NCBI GenBank assembly: GCA_963776465.1
Contig: CAVZMV010000002.1
Location: forward strand, 2,356,001 to 2,420,000
DNA from: DASRHK01 sp963776465
GTDB lineage: Bacteria > Pseudomonadota > Gammaproteobacteria > Nevskiales > Nevskiaceae
Direction: 5' to 3'
Length of the DNA stretch: 64,000 bases
The notes under the pieces are model-generated. The model saw only the letters and a program-made list of their open reading frames with translations, made no database searches and was not told the origin of the DNA. The translations under genes and the position numbers were made by a program. Shown here in pieces: positions 17,372 through 26,275 of this stretch (position 1 is the first letter of the stretch; every line of letters begins with the position of its first letter).

Positions 17372-17638
17372 ATGCTCACACAAAATCAAATAAGAGCGAT
17401 GGTGATAGACAAACTTGTGGCTGGGGCTTTGCCTCGCGCACTGCCGGAACGCGTGTGGGGCGGCCCTAGCGTAGGCGCAACGTGCGCCGCTTGCGACAAG
17501 GCCATCCCGCAAGGCCAAAGTGAAATAGAAGCTGAGTGCGCCGATGGCACCCTACGGCGCTACCACGTGCTTTGCTTCTCTGTCGTTACGACCGAGCGAG
17601 ACAACCGTATCGGCGACAGCGCGCGGCCCGATACCTAG
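17372..17638 (+). CDS. Small zinc-ribbon-like protein, copy 1
   Basis: 88 residues from ATG 17372 (GTG immediately before is an alternative); GGGAGAGG lies upstream. Seen: a short helix, then CAACDKAI and YHVLC, a likely CxxC...HxxC zinc site, with a charged tail. It is the same family as the next gene, so this is a tandem duplication. Members are hypothetical. Confidence 0.65.
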   Translation: MLTQNQIRAMVIDKLVAGALPRALPERVWGGPSVGATCAACDKAIPQGQSEIEAECADGTLRRYHVLCFSVVTTERDNRIGDSARPDT

Positions 17639-17689
17639 ACAGTGCCTCACTAGTTACGGGACGAAAGCGCTCAAGAGGACCTAGCAACG

Positions 17690-17947
17690 ATGATCGACGC
17701 GGATCAAGTGCGCGAGGCGGTCCGGAAGAAGCTCGAAAGTGGGGTTTTACCGCTCACGTTGCCGGACGCTGTGCATGGTCGGACAGGCTCGGGGCGCAAC
17801 TGCGCTGCGTGCGGCTATAGGATCGAGACCACGCAGCGGGAAATAGAAACCCATTGCACAGACGGGCGGACGCAGCACTACCACGCCCAGTGCAACATGA
17901 TCGTCGTCGCCGAGCGACAACGTCTGCTGGGCGACGGGCGCAAGTAG
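17690..17947 (+). CDS. Small zinc-ribbon-like protein, copy 2
   Basis: 85 residues. The motifs of copy 1 recur at the same spacing: an N-terminal helix with a REAVRKKLESG turn, LPDAVHG, CAACGYRI, YHAQC. It starts 51 bp after copy 1 stops, so the two are probably co-transcribed. Function unknown. Confidence 0.65.
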   Translation: MIDADQVREAVRKKLESGVLPLTLPDAVHGRTGSGRNCAACGYRIETTQREIETHCTDGRTQHYHAQCNMIVVAERQRLLGDGRK

Positions 17948-18077
17948 GAACTTCGTTCAGCCGAGTTCCAGGGCCACGATGTGCCTCTCGATTGTGCTGG
18001 GGCAGACTGCGCAGGTTCGCCATTCGCTCGCCATCGCGGGGATTTCTGCCCGCCAGGAATGCTCTCGACCAGAAACG

Positions 18078-18557
18078 TCAGTCGCCACTTTTGTCCCCTA
18101 CGAACGAGGCAAGATTGGCCAGCGTAGCGTTCATGCCTGCCTCATGATCCTTCTGCCGAATCGCTGGTGGCACATCCGCAGCGCGCACAGTGACAACTGT
18201 TCCGTCCGTAGCTGTATCGAATGTCCACGTCATACGCATGACCCCCGCCAGCTTAGGGTCATCGCTTTTGAATACGACCGCTTGCTCGATTCGTCTTGAT
18301 TCGATGAGCCTGAGGAACCGCACGTCAACCTCATCGGTGTTTCCCGTGGTCTTGCCTTGCCCGTCATCCACATTCTTGTGGGTCAGCCGCATTCGATAGC
18401 GACCACCCTTCCTGAAATCGAACGCCAGCATGGTGGCGGTCATGTTCTTCGGGGGCAGCCACTTTTCCAAGGCGCCTGGTTCGGAGAAGGCTGCCCAGAT
18501 CGCAGACGAGGGCGCTGAAATCAATCTAGAGGCAGCGTCGGTTCTTTTCTTCGCCAT
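18078..18557 (-). CDS. SRPBCC / AHSA1-domain protein
   Basis: 159 residues from ATG 18557. The START-like hydrophobic-pocket fold is indicated by RLISAPSSAIWAAFSEP, LEKWLPPKNM, FDFRKGGRYRM and the closing helix HEAGMNATLANLASF. This is the activator of Hsp90 ATPase homologue 1-like family, whose bacterial members are mostly uncharacterised lipid- or polyketide-binding proteins. It is preceded by the terminator of the rpoE transcript, so it is transcribed separately. Confidence 0.85.
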   Translation of the reverse strand: MAKKRTDAASRLISAPSSAIWAAFSEPGALEKWLPPKNMTATMLAFDFRKGGRYRMRLTHKNVDDGQGKTTGNTDEVDVRFLRLIESRRIEQAVVFKSDDPKLAGVMRMTWTFDTATDGTVVTVRAADVPPAIRQKDHEAGMNATLANLASFVGDKSGD

Positions 18558-18630
18558 GCCGCTCACGTCCAACACGGAGTCCGGAACCGGTATTCGGCCG
18601 AAATCGAACCAATACGGCTTTTAGGATAAG

Positions 18631-18660
18631 AAAAAAGCCCGGCTGGGGGGAGCCGGGCTT
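18631..18660 (-). terminator. Rho-independent terminator after rpoE
   Basis: On the minus strand, stem AGCCCGGCT / AGCCGGGCT (9 bp) with a 6-nt loop is followed by TTTTTT. It lies about 180 bp beyond the rpoE stop in the right direction. Confidence 0.85.
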
Positions 18661-18839
18661 CGAGCGTCGTCGGCCGCTCGGGGAGGAGGGAGAGCCTCCG
18701 CAATTGTTAAGACTCCATTAACCCCCTCCAGTTCCGTGGCCAATATGTGACTCGCCGCGTGCGGCTTGATGTGACCGAGACCGACCGTTGCCGTCGCCAC
18801 CGTCGCGATGAGTTCTGCCGGCTCGACGCGCTCCAGCTA

Positions 18840-19412
18840 CTAGTTGGTCAGGGGCTTGATCACCGCGTCCACCGTCTCGCGCGCCCGGAAGATCCGGGAG
18901 CGAACCGTGCCGATTGGGCAATCCATGACCTCGGCAATTTCCTCGTAGGACAAGCCCTCCAGCTCGCGCAGCGTGATCGCCTGGCGCAGGTCGCGCGGTA
19001 GCTGGGCGATGCTCGCCGCAACCTGGTGCTTGATCTCTTCGGTCAGCGCCTGCGCTTCGGGCGTGTTGATGTCGCTCAGGTGGCCGGTGTGGCCGTACAG
19101 CTCGGCGTCCTGGACGTCTATGTCATGGTTGGCGGGACGCCTCCCGCGCGAGACCAGATGGTTCTTCGCGGTGTTGATGCCTATGCGATAGAGCCAGGTG
19201 TAGAACTGCGACTGACCTCGGAAGCCCTTGAGCGCGCGGTAGGCCTTGATGAAGGTCTCCTGCGCGACATCGGCTGCATCGCCTTCGCCGACCAGACGGC
19301 TGACGAGTTGCACGATCTTGGAGTGGTACTTGCGAACCAGGATTTCGAAAGCCCTCGGCTCTCCTTGTTGGGCGGACGCGACAAGTTGTCCGTCGAGTTG
19401 TTCTTCGCTCAT
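18840..19412 (-). CDS. rpoE: ECF RNA polymerase sigma factor RpoE-like
   Basis: 190 residues from ATG 19412 (the frame opens further upstream without support). Sigma region 2 (FEILVRKYHSKIVQLVSR, AADVAQETFIKAYRAL, FYTWLYRIGINTAKNHL) and region 4 (LPRDLRQAITLRELEGL, SYEEIAEVMDCPIGTVRSR) are complete. It is close to gammaproteobacterial envelope-stress sigma E. In relatives rseA and mucD-type genes follow directly. Here only about 180 bp and a terminator follow, so the anti-sigma gene is missing from the operon. Confidence 0.92.
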   Translation of the reverse strand: MSEEQLDGQLVASAQQGEPRAFEILVRKYHSKIVQLVSRLVGEGDAADVAQETFIKAYRALKGFRGQSQFYTWLYRIGINTAKNHLVSRGRRPANHDIDVQDAELYGHTGHLSDINTPEAQALTEEIKHQVAASIAQLPRDLRQAITLRELEGLSYEEIAEVMDCPIGTVRSRIFRARETVDAVIKPLTN

Positions 19413-19848
19413 TCGCGAACGGCCGGCAAGCAGTCTCAACTGCCCGCCGCAAGGTTGTGCAGGCGAAGGACTCATCAAAGTGCTCATGGCAACCTCGCGG
19501 GTTCGACCAACATGACGATATGCTCACAGCAAGCATCGTGCCGCAGCTTGGATTGCAGCCATCGGGCGACATCGGCTCATCTTTCAGCACGCCGAGATGC
19601 GAAACGCACGGACTTAGCAGCGAGTTTGGCGCGATGCATTGCGGATCGCGCTTGCGCTGCTTCTGGCCACGTCGGTGGCTCTGCGTCGATACGATCGTCG
19701 AATGGCCGTTACTGGAAAGCTACCCGAGGATTTTTGAAAGACCGGAAATGGCCGATTGCGCCGAAAGGCACTATCGACCATAAGGCGACGCTCGTGCGCT
19801 GCGATCGGCAGTGCCGAAGCGGACGTTCAAGCAGTCATCCGAAAAAAA
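19413..19848 (+). other. Non-coding stretch upstream of rpoE
   Basis: No gene supported. The right half carries a copy of the type I dispersed repeat (19737-19830: TGGCCGATTGCGCCGAAAG, then CGAAGCGGACGTTC). The left half should hold the rpoE promoter; I could not place a confident one. Confidence 0.5.
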
Positions 19849-21195
19849 CTAGGGCGGACTTGCCGGCACGCAATCGCCTACGGGTCCGGGCGCTAGTGCG
19901 TCGAGTGGCACGGCATTCGCCATCGCGATGAAGCCCAGCGTATTCGGATGGAGCATGTCGGGCGCGTAAAGGACTAGGTTTGGTCGCGTCGGATCCAATG
20001 GGCTGCCCATGACGAGATCGAAGTCCGCGATGCCTGCGACGTCCGGCGTCGAGCGGATCATGGCATTCAGCGCCTGCCGTTCCGATTCCATGGTCGACCG
20101 ATTCCAGCCCATGACGCCGTGGTCATCACGCGGCGTGATGGTCCCAAGGACAACACACAAGCCGGCCGCGCGAGCGCGTCCGACGAGTTCGGTCAGACCG
20201 GCGTAAATCTCCGCCGCGGTGACGTTGACCGTCAGGTCATTGGTGCCTTCGAACAGGATCACAGCGCGCACGCCCGGACGTTGCAGAACATCGCGATCGA
20301 AGCGCTCGACCGCGGGCGGACCGTAGCCGTCGCGCTTTGCCCCAGTGAGAGTGTTGCCGTTGATGCCCTGGTTCAGAACGCCCATGGTTAGTCCGGCGGC
20401 TTGCAGGCGGCTGGCGAGGAGGTCCGGCCAGCGTGTATCGCTGTCGGGGACCTCATAGGCTCCATCAGTGATCGAGTCGCCGATTGCGACGATGGTCCCG
20501 AGCGCTTGAGGCGCCAGGACGTCGAGGCCGCTCAAGAAGAACCACCCGGTGGAGATCTGTGTGAACGTGATGCCGGTTGGATCCGCGGTGGTATCGCCGG
20601 ATCCAGGAAGTCCGACGAATTGCGGACCGAACGAGATCTCATGCCACGTCATCGCACCGCTTTCTCCAACGAGGTGGAAGCTCACCGCTAACGTGTCGCC
20701 GAAGCCGTAGGAGAAGGCCAACGCATCACTGATCGCTTCGCTGCCAGGCGGGATCGTGACTTCTGGCGCCGTTCCGAACAGCAACGGCTTTGCGCTGCCC
20801 GGCACCACGACCGGTCCTGCCGCGCGCAGCGCGACTTGCACCGAATCGAAGGTAGCCGGCGCGTCGCCCATGAGATTGCTCAAGCGGACCCGTACGGTGT
20901 CACCGCCAATGGTCGGATGGATCACCATGCGAAAGCTCTGATCGGACGCCTTGTTTCCGGGGAACACCGTCGTCAGGCCGAACGGGTTCACTGGCGCGAT
21001 GTCGCTGACGATGCCGAGCGGATAGGGCCCAAAGGGCGCAGCACTCCACGCGCCGATCCAGCCCGAATCCTGCGATGGAGTTAGTTGCACACTCGACGCA
21101 CTATCGTTGGCGCAACCTGCGAGTGCGACGGCGCAGACGACCGCAACGAATAAGTTGATGATCGTTACGCGAAGTTCTTTCGAGTCATCGGCCAT
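19849..21195 (-). CDS. SGNH/GDSL hydrolase lipoprotein
   Basis: 448 residues from ATG 21195. Lipobox ALAGC (Cys28) predicts a membrane-anchored exported enzyme. An N-terminal beta domain (about 45-225) is followed by the SGNH domain: GDSITDG near 236, NQGINGN, GTNDL near 318 and the catalytic DMLHP near 413. It resembles rhamnogalacturonan- or xylan-acetylesterase-type GDSL proteins. The start overlaps the preceding esterase stop by 11 bases, so it is the last gene of the TetR-esterase-SGNH operon. It likely removes acyl groups from glycans. Confidence 0.85.
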   Translation of the reverse strand: MADDSKELRVTIINLFVAVVCAVALAGCANDSASSVQLTPSQDSGWIGAWSAAPFGPYPLGIVSDIAPVNPFGLTTVFPGNKASDQSFRMVIHPTIGGDTVRVRLSNLMGDAPATFDSVQVALRAAGPVVVPGSAKPLLFGTAPEVTIPPGSEAISDALAFSYGFGDTLAVSFHLVGESGAMTWHEISFGPQFVGLPGSGDTTADPTGITFTQISTGWFFLSGLDVLAPQALGTIVAIGDSITDGAYEVPDSDTRWPDLLASRLQAAGLTMGVLNQGINGNTLTGAKRDGYGPPAVERFDRDVLQRPGVRAVILFEGTNDLTVNVTAAEIYAGLTELVGRARAAGLCVVLGTITPRDDHGVMGWNRSTMESERQALNAMIRSTPDVAGIADFDLVMGSPLDPTRPNLVLYAPDMLHPNTLGFIAMANAVPLDALAPGPVGDCVPASPP

Positions 21196-22234
21196 CGCAC
21201 GGAAGATGCGACATCGAATAGCGCTTGAAAAAGGTCCATGCGAGTACGGCGCCGCTAGGCGCGCGTGGATCCGTGAAAGGTGCTGACTCCGGCGACTCGC
21301 TTCCGCCTGGCCAGAAGTGGTCCATGCCGAGGATGCGAACGTGCTCGCCGACGGTGCATCCGAGCGCGTCCTGATAGACGTCCACTTCGTAGTCATAGCC
21401 GCCCGGTACGGTGGCTTGAGTGGTAAAGCTCGGGCTGAGGGGATACGGCGCATTCCGGGTCCCGGAGACGACGAGGTTGTTGGTCATCAGCCACTGTTGA
21501 ACGGCATTGACTCCGTTCCGGGGCGGGACCGTGAAGTCGATGCTGCCGTGCATCTCGATGAAGGGGACAACGCGGGCGTGCGCGCCCATCGCCTCATAGG
21601 CGTGCTGGGCCTTGATTGCGACCGGCTCGACCGTGGGCACTACCGGGTTGAAGACATCCTGGAGGCCGGATTCATAAGGCCCGCCAGCGACGATCGCCAT
21701 GACCGCGAACAGGTCGGGGTAGGTTGCACCCAGAACGCTGGTCTCCAAAGCGCCCGAGGACATTCCTGCGAGATAGACGCGATCGAGGTCGATGCTCCAG
21801 CGGTCGATGACTTGCCGGGTCAGTCCGACGATGCCATCCGGGTCGCCGCTATCGCGTTGCCACTCAAGCGGGTCGTAGAAGCGCCAGCACTGTGCAGGGT
21901 GCGTCCCGGCGCCGGGCGTGGCCTCGGTGTCATGGTCCGGGTAGAGCACCAAGAAGCGCTCTTGATCCGCGAGCTCGTCGATCATGTTAGCCGCCTGCTG
22001 TTCTTCGGCGGTCGTATTGCAGCCGTGGACCATCACGAAGAGTGGCAGCTGCTGCTCAGGGTCGTAATCGGTTGGGACATAGACGAGCCCGCGATAGCTG
22101 CCCGCACTGTTGGTGTAACGCAGCTCTTCGGTATGACCGGGGCTGGTCGAGGATGCGACCGGGTCCGCTCCAGGGCCACAGCCCGCCGCTGCCAGCATTG
22201 TCAGGGCCAGCGCGATCAGGGACTGGTATCTCAT
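21185..22234 (-). CDS. PHB-depolymerase-like esterase lipoprotein
   Basis: 349 residues. Signal peptide with lipobox AAAGC (Cys19). Alpha/beta-hydrolase core: VMVHGCNTTAEEQ (oxyanion region), LYPDHD, nucleophile elbow GMSSGA, and late His in MDHFWPGG. This is the LpqC/Esterase_phd pattern, whose members include feruloyl and acetylxylan esterases as well as polyester depolymerases. Its ATG overlaps the TetR stop (ATGA). Co-regulation with glycosidase genes favours a glycan ester substrate. Confidence 0.88.
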   Translation of the reverse strand: MRYQSLIALALTMLAAAGCGPGADPVASSTSPGHTEELRYTNSAGSYRGLVYVPTDYDPEQQLPLFVMVHGCNTTAEEQQAANMIDELADQERFLVLYPDHDTEATPGAGTHPAQCWRFYDPLEWQRDSGDPDGIVGLTRQVIDRWSIDLDRVYLAGMSSGALETSVLGATYPDLFAVMAIVAGGPYESGLQDVFNPVVPTVEPVAIKAQHAYEAMGAHARVVPFIEMHGSIDFTVPPRNGVNAVQQWLMTNNLVVSGTRNAPYPLSPSFTTQATVPGGYDYEVDVYQDALGCTVGEHVRILGMDHFWPGGSESPESAPFTDPRAPSGAVLAWTFFKRYSMSHLPCDGR

Positions 22235-22929
22235 CGGGGCAATCTCGCGACGCGGCGCCGAGGCTTTGCTGGTTTCTTGGCACGAGCCCGCACGCGACGA
22301 TCGATCTGAGCAAGAGCGGAGACGTCGAGACTGCGAAAAGCGCTCTCGGCAAAAACGGCGAGCAACTCCGAAGCATCGTCCATGCGGTAGTTCGTATCCG
22401 CAGCATAGAGAACGATGTCGATGGCCATCCCTACGCAGGCAGCAGCAAGGGCGCCAGCGCTGGCGGCTGATATCTGCGCCCCAGCGGCCTCGAATCGTGT
22501 CTGGATGACGCGACCGACCTGGGGCAGGAACTCGTGCTTTCTGCGCCTAAACACGTCGTTTCCGGGACCGCCCGACTCGGACCGGAAAAGAAGCTCGAAC
22601 CCCGACGACCGCTCTTTGGCAAAACGGAAGATCGGCTCGAACGCGGCCTTGACGAAATCGTGCAACGAGAGGGTTGGGGCCTGCGCATAGACTTCGCCAA
22701 ACCACGTGGACAGCACCTCTACCTCGCGCTCAATGACGCGCAGGTAGATCGCCTCCTTGTCACCCAACCGGGCATAGAGGGTCGGCTTGGTCGTTCCCGC
22801 ACGCTCGGCAATGGCCGCAATTTGCGCGGCCTGATACCCCTCTGAACAAAAAAGGTCGCGCGCGACGTCGAGGAGATCGTCCTCTGCGAATCGGGGGGTG
22901 CGCGTGCGTCTGGGTTCAGCCAGGTCCAT
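22231..22929 (-). CDS. TetR-family repressor of the divergent lipoprotein operons
   Basis: 232 residues. N-terminal HTH: LLDVARDLFCSEGYQAAQI, AIAERAGTTKPTLYARLGDKEAIY. The C-terminal ligand domain is followed by a basic tail. It is first in the minus-strand operon and diverges from the GH3 operon, with two palindromes in the gap that fit TetR operators. Autorepression and control of both operons is the simplest reading; the inducer is unknown. Confidence 0.9.
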   Translation of the reverse strand: MDLAEPRRTRTPRFAEDDLLDVARDLFCSEGYQAAQIAAIAERAGTTKPTLYARLGDKEAIYLRVIEREVEVLSTWFGEVYAQAPTLSLHDFVKAAFEPIFRFAKERSSGFELLFRSESGGPGNDVFRRRKHEFLPQVGRVIQTRFEAAGAQISAASAGALAAACVGMAIDIVLYAADTNYRMDDASELLAVFAESAFRSLDVSALAQIDRRVRARAKKPAKPRRRVARLPR

Positions 22930-22938
22930 GGAGCGTTG

Positions 22939-22955
22939 CTTTACGACGAGTAAAG
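22939..22955 (+). promoter_or_regulatory. Candidate TetR operator 1
   Basis: Perfect inverted repeat CTTTAC-GACGA-GTAAAG just upstream of the TetR gene. Same half-sites and spacer length as the second site, 28 bp away centre to centre. Confidence 0.7.
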
Positions 22956-22966
22956 TTTATTTTATA

Positions 22967-22983
22967 CTTTACTGTGAGTAAAG
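22967..22983 (+). promoter_or_regulatory. Candidate TetR operator 2
   Basis: Perfect inverted repeat CTTTAC-TGTGA-GTAAAG. An AT-rich segment (TTTATTTTATA) joins the two sites and probably contains the overlapping divergent promoters. Confidence 0.7.
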
Positions 22984-23038
22984 CAAGCCCAGCCAGCGAC
23001 TCGCGAACACCTGGGCCAGAACGCACTGAGGTTTTTCC

Positions 23039-25300
23039 ATGAACAGCACCTTCACGACCGGCCTAGTCCTGCTTTGCGCCGGTCTCGCCTCCGCCTGCGG
23101 CAACAGTTCGAGCCTGGCCACGGTGCCGCTGGCACCTCCCCCCGTTGTGGTCGGCGAATCCCGATGCGGAGCGCATCCCTGGTGCGACACCTCGCTCGAT
23201 CCCGCGGAGCGCGCCGAGTTGCTGCTCGCCGCGATGACGCTGCAGGAGAAAATTTCGCTGATGGCGGGGGACGACCCCGCCGGCGTCTTCACCGGCACGC
23301 CGGCTACCGGCACCAGCGACGGCATAGAGCGCCTCGATATTCCGGTCCTGTATCTGTCTGACGGTCCCGTCGGCCCGCGCGAAGGACAGGTGACGGCGAT
23401 GCCGAGCCCGATGGCGGTGGCGGCGACGTTCAACCCCGAGGTTGCCCGGGAAGTTGGACGCGTGATCGCCGACGAGGTGAAGCACAAAGGCAACGACCTC
23501 GTTCATGCGCCCACCGTCGAGCCGATGCGCACGCCGCTCGCCGGCCGCGCCTTCGAGGGCTACGGAGAAGATCCGCTCCTTGCCGCAAGACTTGCCGTGG
23601 AGATGATCGACGGTGTGCAGCAGGAAGGGATCGTTGCCAACGTCAAGCACTTCGCTCCGAACAGCCAGGAGGGAGTGCAAGGCGTTCCGCCGCTTACGGG
23701 CACTGCCGGATCGAGGTTCCTGATCGACGCGATCATCGATGAGCGCACGCTGCGGGAGATCTACTTCCCGGCGTTCGAAGCAGCGGTGAAGGAGGCGGGG
23801 GTGGGCGCAGTGATGTGTGCCTACGGCAGCCTCAACGGTCACTTCGCGTGCGAAAGCGAGTTCCTGCTGAAGCAGGTGCTGCGCGACGAATGGGGTTTCG
23901 ACGGCATGGTCATCGCCGATTACGGCTTTGCCATGAAGAGCACTGCAGCGTCGGCGAACGCCGGAACCGATCTGGAGATGCCCTCGGGTGTCTGGTACTC
24001 GCCGGTGGTGCTGCAGCTTGCCGTCGTCACCGGTCAGATCAGCGAAGACACGATCGATGCACGCGTCGGGGCGATCCTGCGGACGATGTTCCGCTTCGGG
24101 CTGTTCGATCGTGCCGCGTATATCGCCGACGACGGAGCGATCGACAAACCTGCGCACGCTGCGGTAGCCCAGCACGCCGCCGAACAGTCGATGGTGCTGC
24201 TGCAGAACCGCGACGCCGCCCTGCCACTCGATGCCGCGACTTTGCAGTCGGTTGCGGTCATTGGGGAGCAAGCCACTACATACAAGGGTGGTGCCGGCTC
24301 GGCGAACGTCGAGCCATTCGCGTTCAAGTCGCCACTGGATGCGATCCGCGAGCGTGCTGGTCCGGGCATCGAGATCCGTCACGATCCGGGGACCAACGCC
24401 GCCAGTGCCACTGCAGTTGCCGCCGGCGCGTCGGCGGCAATCGTGTTCGTCGCCGATGCCGTCAGCGAGGGATCGGACAGGCCTTGCCTCGGAATCCGCT
24501 GTGCCGCCATCGATCCGGTGGGCGGTACGCCGCTGGGCACCGCAGGGCGGCCGGATCTGGACGGGCTGATAGAGGCCGTAGCCGCGGCCAATCCGCGCAC
24601 GATCGTCGTCATGGAGACCGGCGGACCGGTGCTCAGCCCCTGGGCCGATCGCGTGCCCGTGGTGATTGCGGCCTGGTATCCAGGGCAGGAGATCGGCCCG
24701 GCGATCGCCGCCGTGCTTTTTGGTGATGCGGATCCGGGTGGACGCCTGCCGGTGACATTCCCGATCAACGAGGCCGACATCCCGACCGCGGGCAATCCAG
24801 CGCAGTACCCGGGGATCGGAACGCGCGTCGAGCACTCCGAAGGCATCTTCATCGGCTATCGGCATTACGACCTGCACGACATAGAACCACGCTGGCCGTT
24901 CGGACACGGCCTGTCGTACACCACGTTCGCGCTCTCCGAGCTCAGCGCTGCGCCGAGCGGGAGCAGCGTGGTGATCGAAGGCGTCGTGACGAACACTGGT
25001 AGCCGCGCCGGCTGGGCCGTGCCTCAGCTCTACGTGTCGCTACCTTCGCCCGGGCCAACGGTGCCGCAGGCGCCCGTCGCACTGAAGGGTTTCGCGAAGC
25101 ACTGGCTGACGCCCGGACAGTCCCAGCGTCTTTCGTTCACGCTCGCCCCGCGCGATCTGAGCTACTGGGATGTCGGGAGCAGCGACTGGAAGGTCGCACC
25201 TGGCTGCTACGTTTTCATCCTCGGACAATCCTCGCGCGACCGCGCGTTGAGCGTCCCGGTTGCGCTGGCAGGCGGTTCCTGCAATGGAGCCGCTCCGTGA
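23039..25300 (+). CDS. Glycoside hydrolase family 3 beta-glycosidase lipoprotein
   Basis: 753 residues. Lipobox ASAC near residue 20. The GH3 N-terminal barrel has ISLMAGDDP, YLSDGPVGPR, GRAFEGYGEDPLLAAR, NVKHFAPNSQEG and the nucleophile Asp in GMVIADYGF near residue 293. The C-terminal sandwich has SMVLLQNRDAALPL and GGRLPVTFP, and an FnIII-like tail starts after WPFGHGLSYTTF. Beta-glucosidase or beta-xylosidase activity is expected. It heads the plus-strand operon; the next gene starts inside its stop (GTGA). Exposed to the periplasm or the surface. Confidence 0.92.
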   Translation: MNSTFTTGLVLLCAGLASACGNSSSLATVPLAPPPVVVGESRCGAHPWCDTSLDPAERAELLLAAMTLQEKISLMAGDDPAGVFTGTPATGTSDGIERLDIPVLYLSDGPVGPREGQVTAMPSPMAVAATFNPEVAREVGRVIADEVKHKGNDLVHAPTVEPMRTPLAGRAFEGYGEDPLLAARLAVEMIDGVQQEGIVANVKHFAPNSQEGVQGVPPLTGTAGSRFLIDAIIDERTLREIYFPAFEAAVKEAGVGAVMCAYGSLNGHFACESEFLLKQVLRDEWGFDGMVIADYGFAMKSTAASANAGTDLEMPSGVWYSPVVLQLAVVTGQISEDTIDARVGAILRTMFRFGLFDRAAYIADDGAIDKPAHAAVAQHAAEQSMVLLQNRDAALPLDAATLQSVAVIGEQATTYKGGAGSANVEPFAFKSPLDAIRERAGPGIEIRHDPGTNAASATAVAAGASAAIVFVADAVSEGSDRPCLGIRCAAIDPVGGTPLGTAGRPDLDGLIEAVAAANPRTIVVMETGGPVLSPWADRVPVVIAAWYPGQEIGPAIAAVLFGDADPGGRLPVTFPINEADIPTAGNPAQYPGIGTRVEHSEGIFIGYRHYDLHDIEPRWPFGHGLSYTTFALSELSAAPSGSSVVIEGVVTNTGSRAGWAVPQLYVSLPSPGPTVPQAPVALKGFAKHWLTPGQSQRLSFTLAPRDLSYWDVGSSDWKVAPGCYVFILGQSSRDRALSVPVALAGGSCNGAAP

Positions 25301-26262
25301 TTTTCGGTAACCGTGTTGCGCTGCTGAGTGTCGCCGCCTGTGTCCTGCTGATTTCCGGCTGCGGTTCCGAGGAAGGACCCGATGCTTCTGCGACGATGCC
25401 GGCGGGGCCAGCGCTCACTCTGTCTGCGGCGGACCTGGCTGCGGCATTGCAATGTCCCGACGCTTTCAGCGCGCAGTCCGACCCAGTTCTTTTGATCAAT
25501 GGGACCTGGAGCAATCCGGATATCGACTGGGCGTGGAGCTATGTACCGGCGCTAACGGCGCACGGCTACGACGTCTGCACGGTCGACCTCGACGGGTCCT
25601 TACGCGACATCCAGGAGACTTCGGAGTACGTCGTGCACGCGATCCGCGAGATCGCTGCGCGCAGCGGCAGAAGCGTTTCACTCGTCGGCTTCAGCCAGGG
25701 TTCACTCCAGGGGCGCTGGGTCATCCGCTGGTGGCCGGACATTCGCGAGCTCGTGTCTCACTACATCAGTCTTGCGGGCGTCCACCATGGCGTCCCGTTG
25801 GCCAACCCGATCTGCACTCCGCCATGCAGTCCCGCGCTCTGGCAGATGCGCGCAGGTTCCATGTTCCTCGGCGCGCTGAATGCGGGCGACGCGACGCCCG
25901 GCGAGCTGCCGTATACCAGCATCTGGAGCACGGGCGACACGACGGCCGAGCCGCCCACTTCGATCCTCGAAGGTGCGGCCAGCATCGCGCTGCAGGACAT
26001 CTGTCCGGGCCGCAAAGCGGGTCACACCGACATGCTTTCCGATGCCATCGCGTTTGCGCTGGTGCTAGATGCCTTGTCTCAGGCTGAACCTGCTTCTGCG
26101 GCGCGTATCGACACTGCTTTATGCGAGCAAAGCGTCGCGCAGGGAATGGATGAACAAAAAGCTGCGACGCGCGAACTGGATGGCCTGCTGCTGATTCCGA
26201 TTTACGAAGCCGCCGCTGAGCACTCCACCTCGGAGCCAGAGCTCGCCGAGTACGCGCGTTAA
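25297..26262 (+). CDS. CalB-like lipase/esterase lipoprotein
   Basis: 321 residues from a GTG that overlaps the GH3 stop. Lipobox ISGC. Alpha/beta-hydrolase pattern: LLINGTWSNPDIDWAWSY, YDVCTVDLDG, then nucleophile elbow VGFSQGSLQGRW (Ser near 131), and His in KAGHTDML. Spacing and the Trp/Gln-rich elbow resemble Candida antarctica lipase B-type bacterial lipases. The last 70 residues are helical and low in complexity. Co-translated with GH3. Confidence 0.82.
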   Translation: MIFGNRVALLSVAACVLLISGCGSEEGPDASATMPAGPALTLSAADLAAALQCPDAFSAQSDPVLLINGTWSNPDIDWAWSYVPALTAHGYDVCTVDLDGSLRDIQETSEYVVHAIREIAARSGRSVSLVGFSQGSLQGRWVIRWWPDIRELVSHYISLAGVHHGVPLANPICTPPCSPALWQMRAGSMFLGALNAGDATPGELPYTSIWSTGDTTAEPPTSILEGAASIALQDICPGRKAGHTDMLSDAIAFALVLDALSQAEPASAARIDTALCEQSVAQGMDEQKAATRELDGLLLIPIYEAAAEHSTSEPELAEYAR

Positions 26263-26275
26263 CAGGGCATTCGAG

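Noticed and set aside
23063..24907. 614-codon open frame on the minus strand
   Set aside because: It lies entirely antisense to the GH3 gene, is Arg/His-rich and has no recognisable domain; it is a high-GC shadow.
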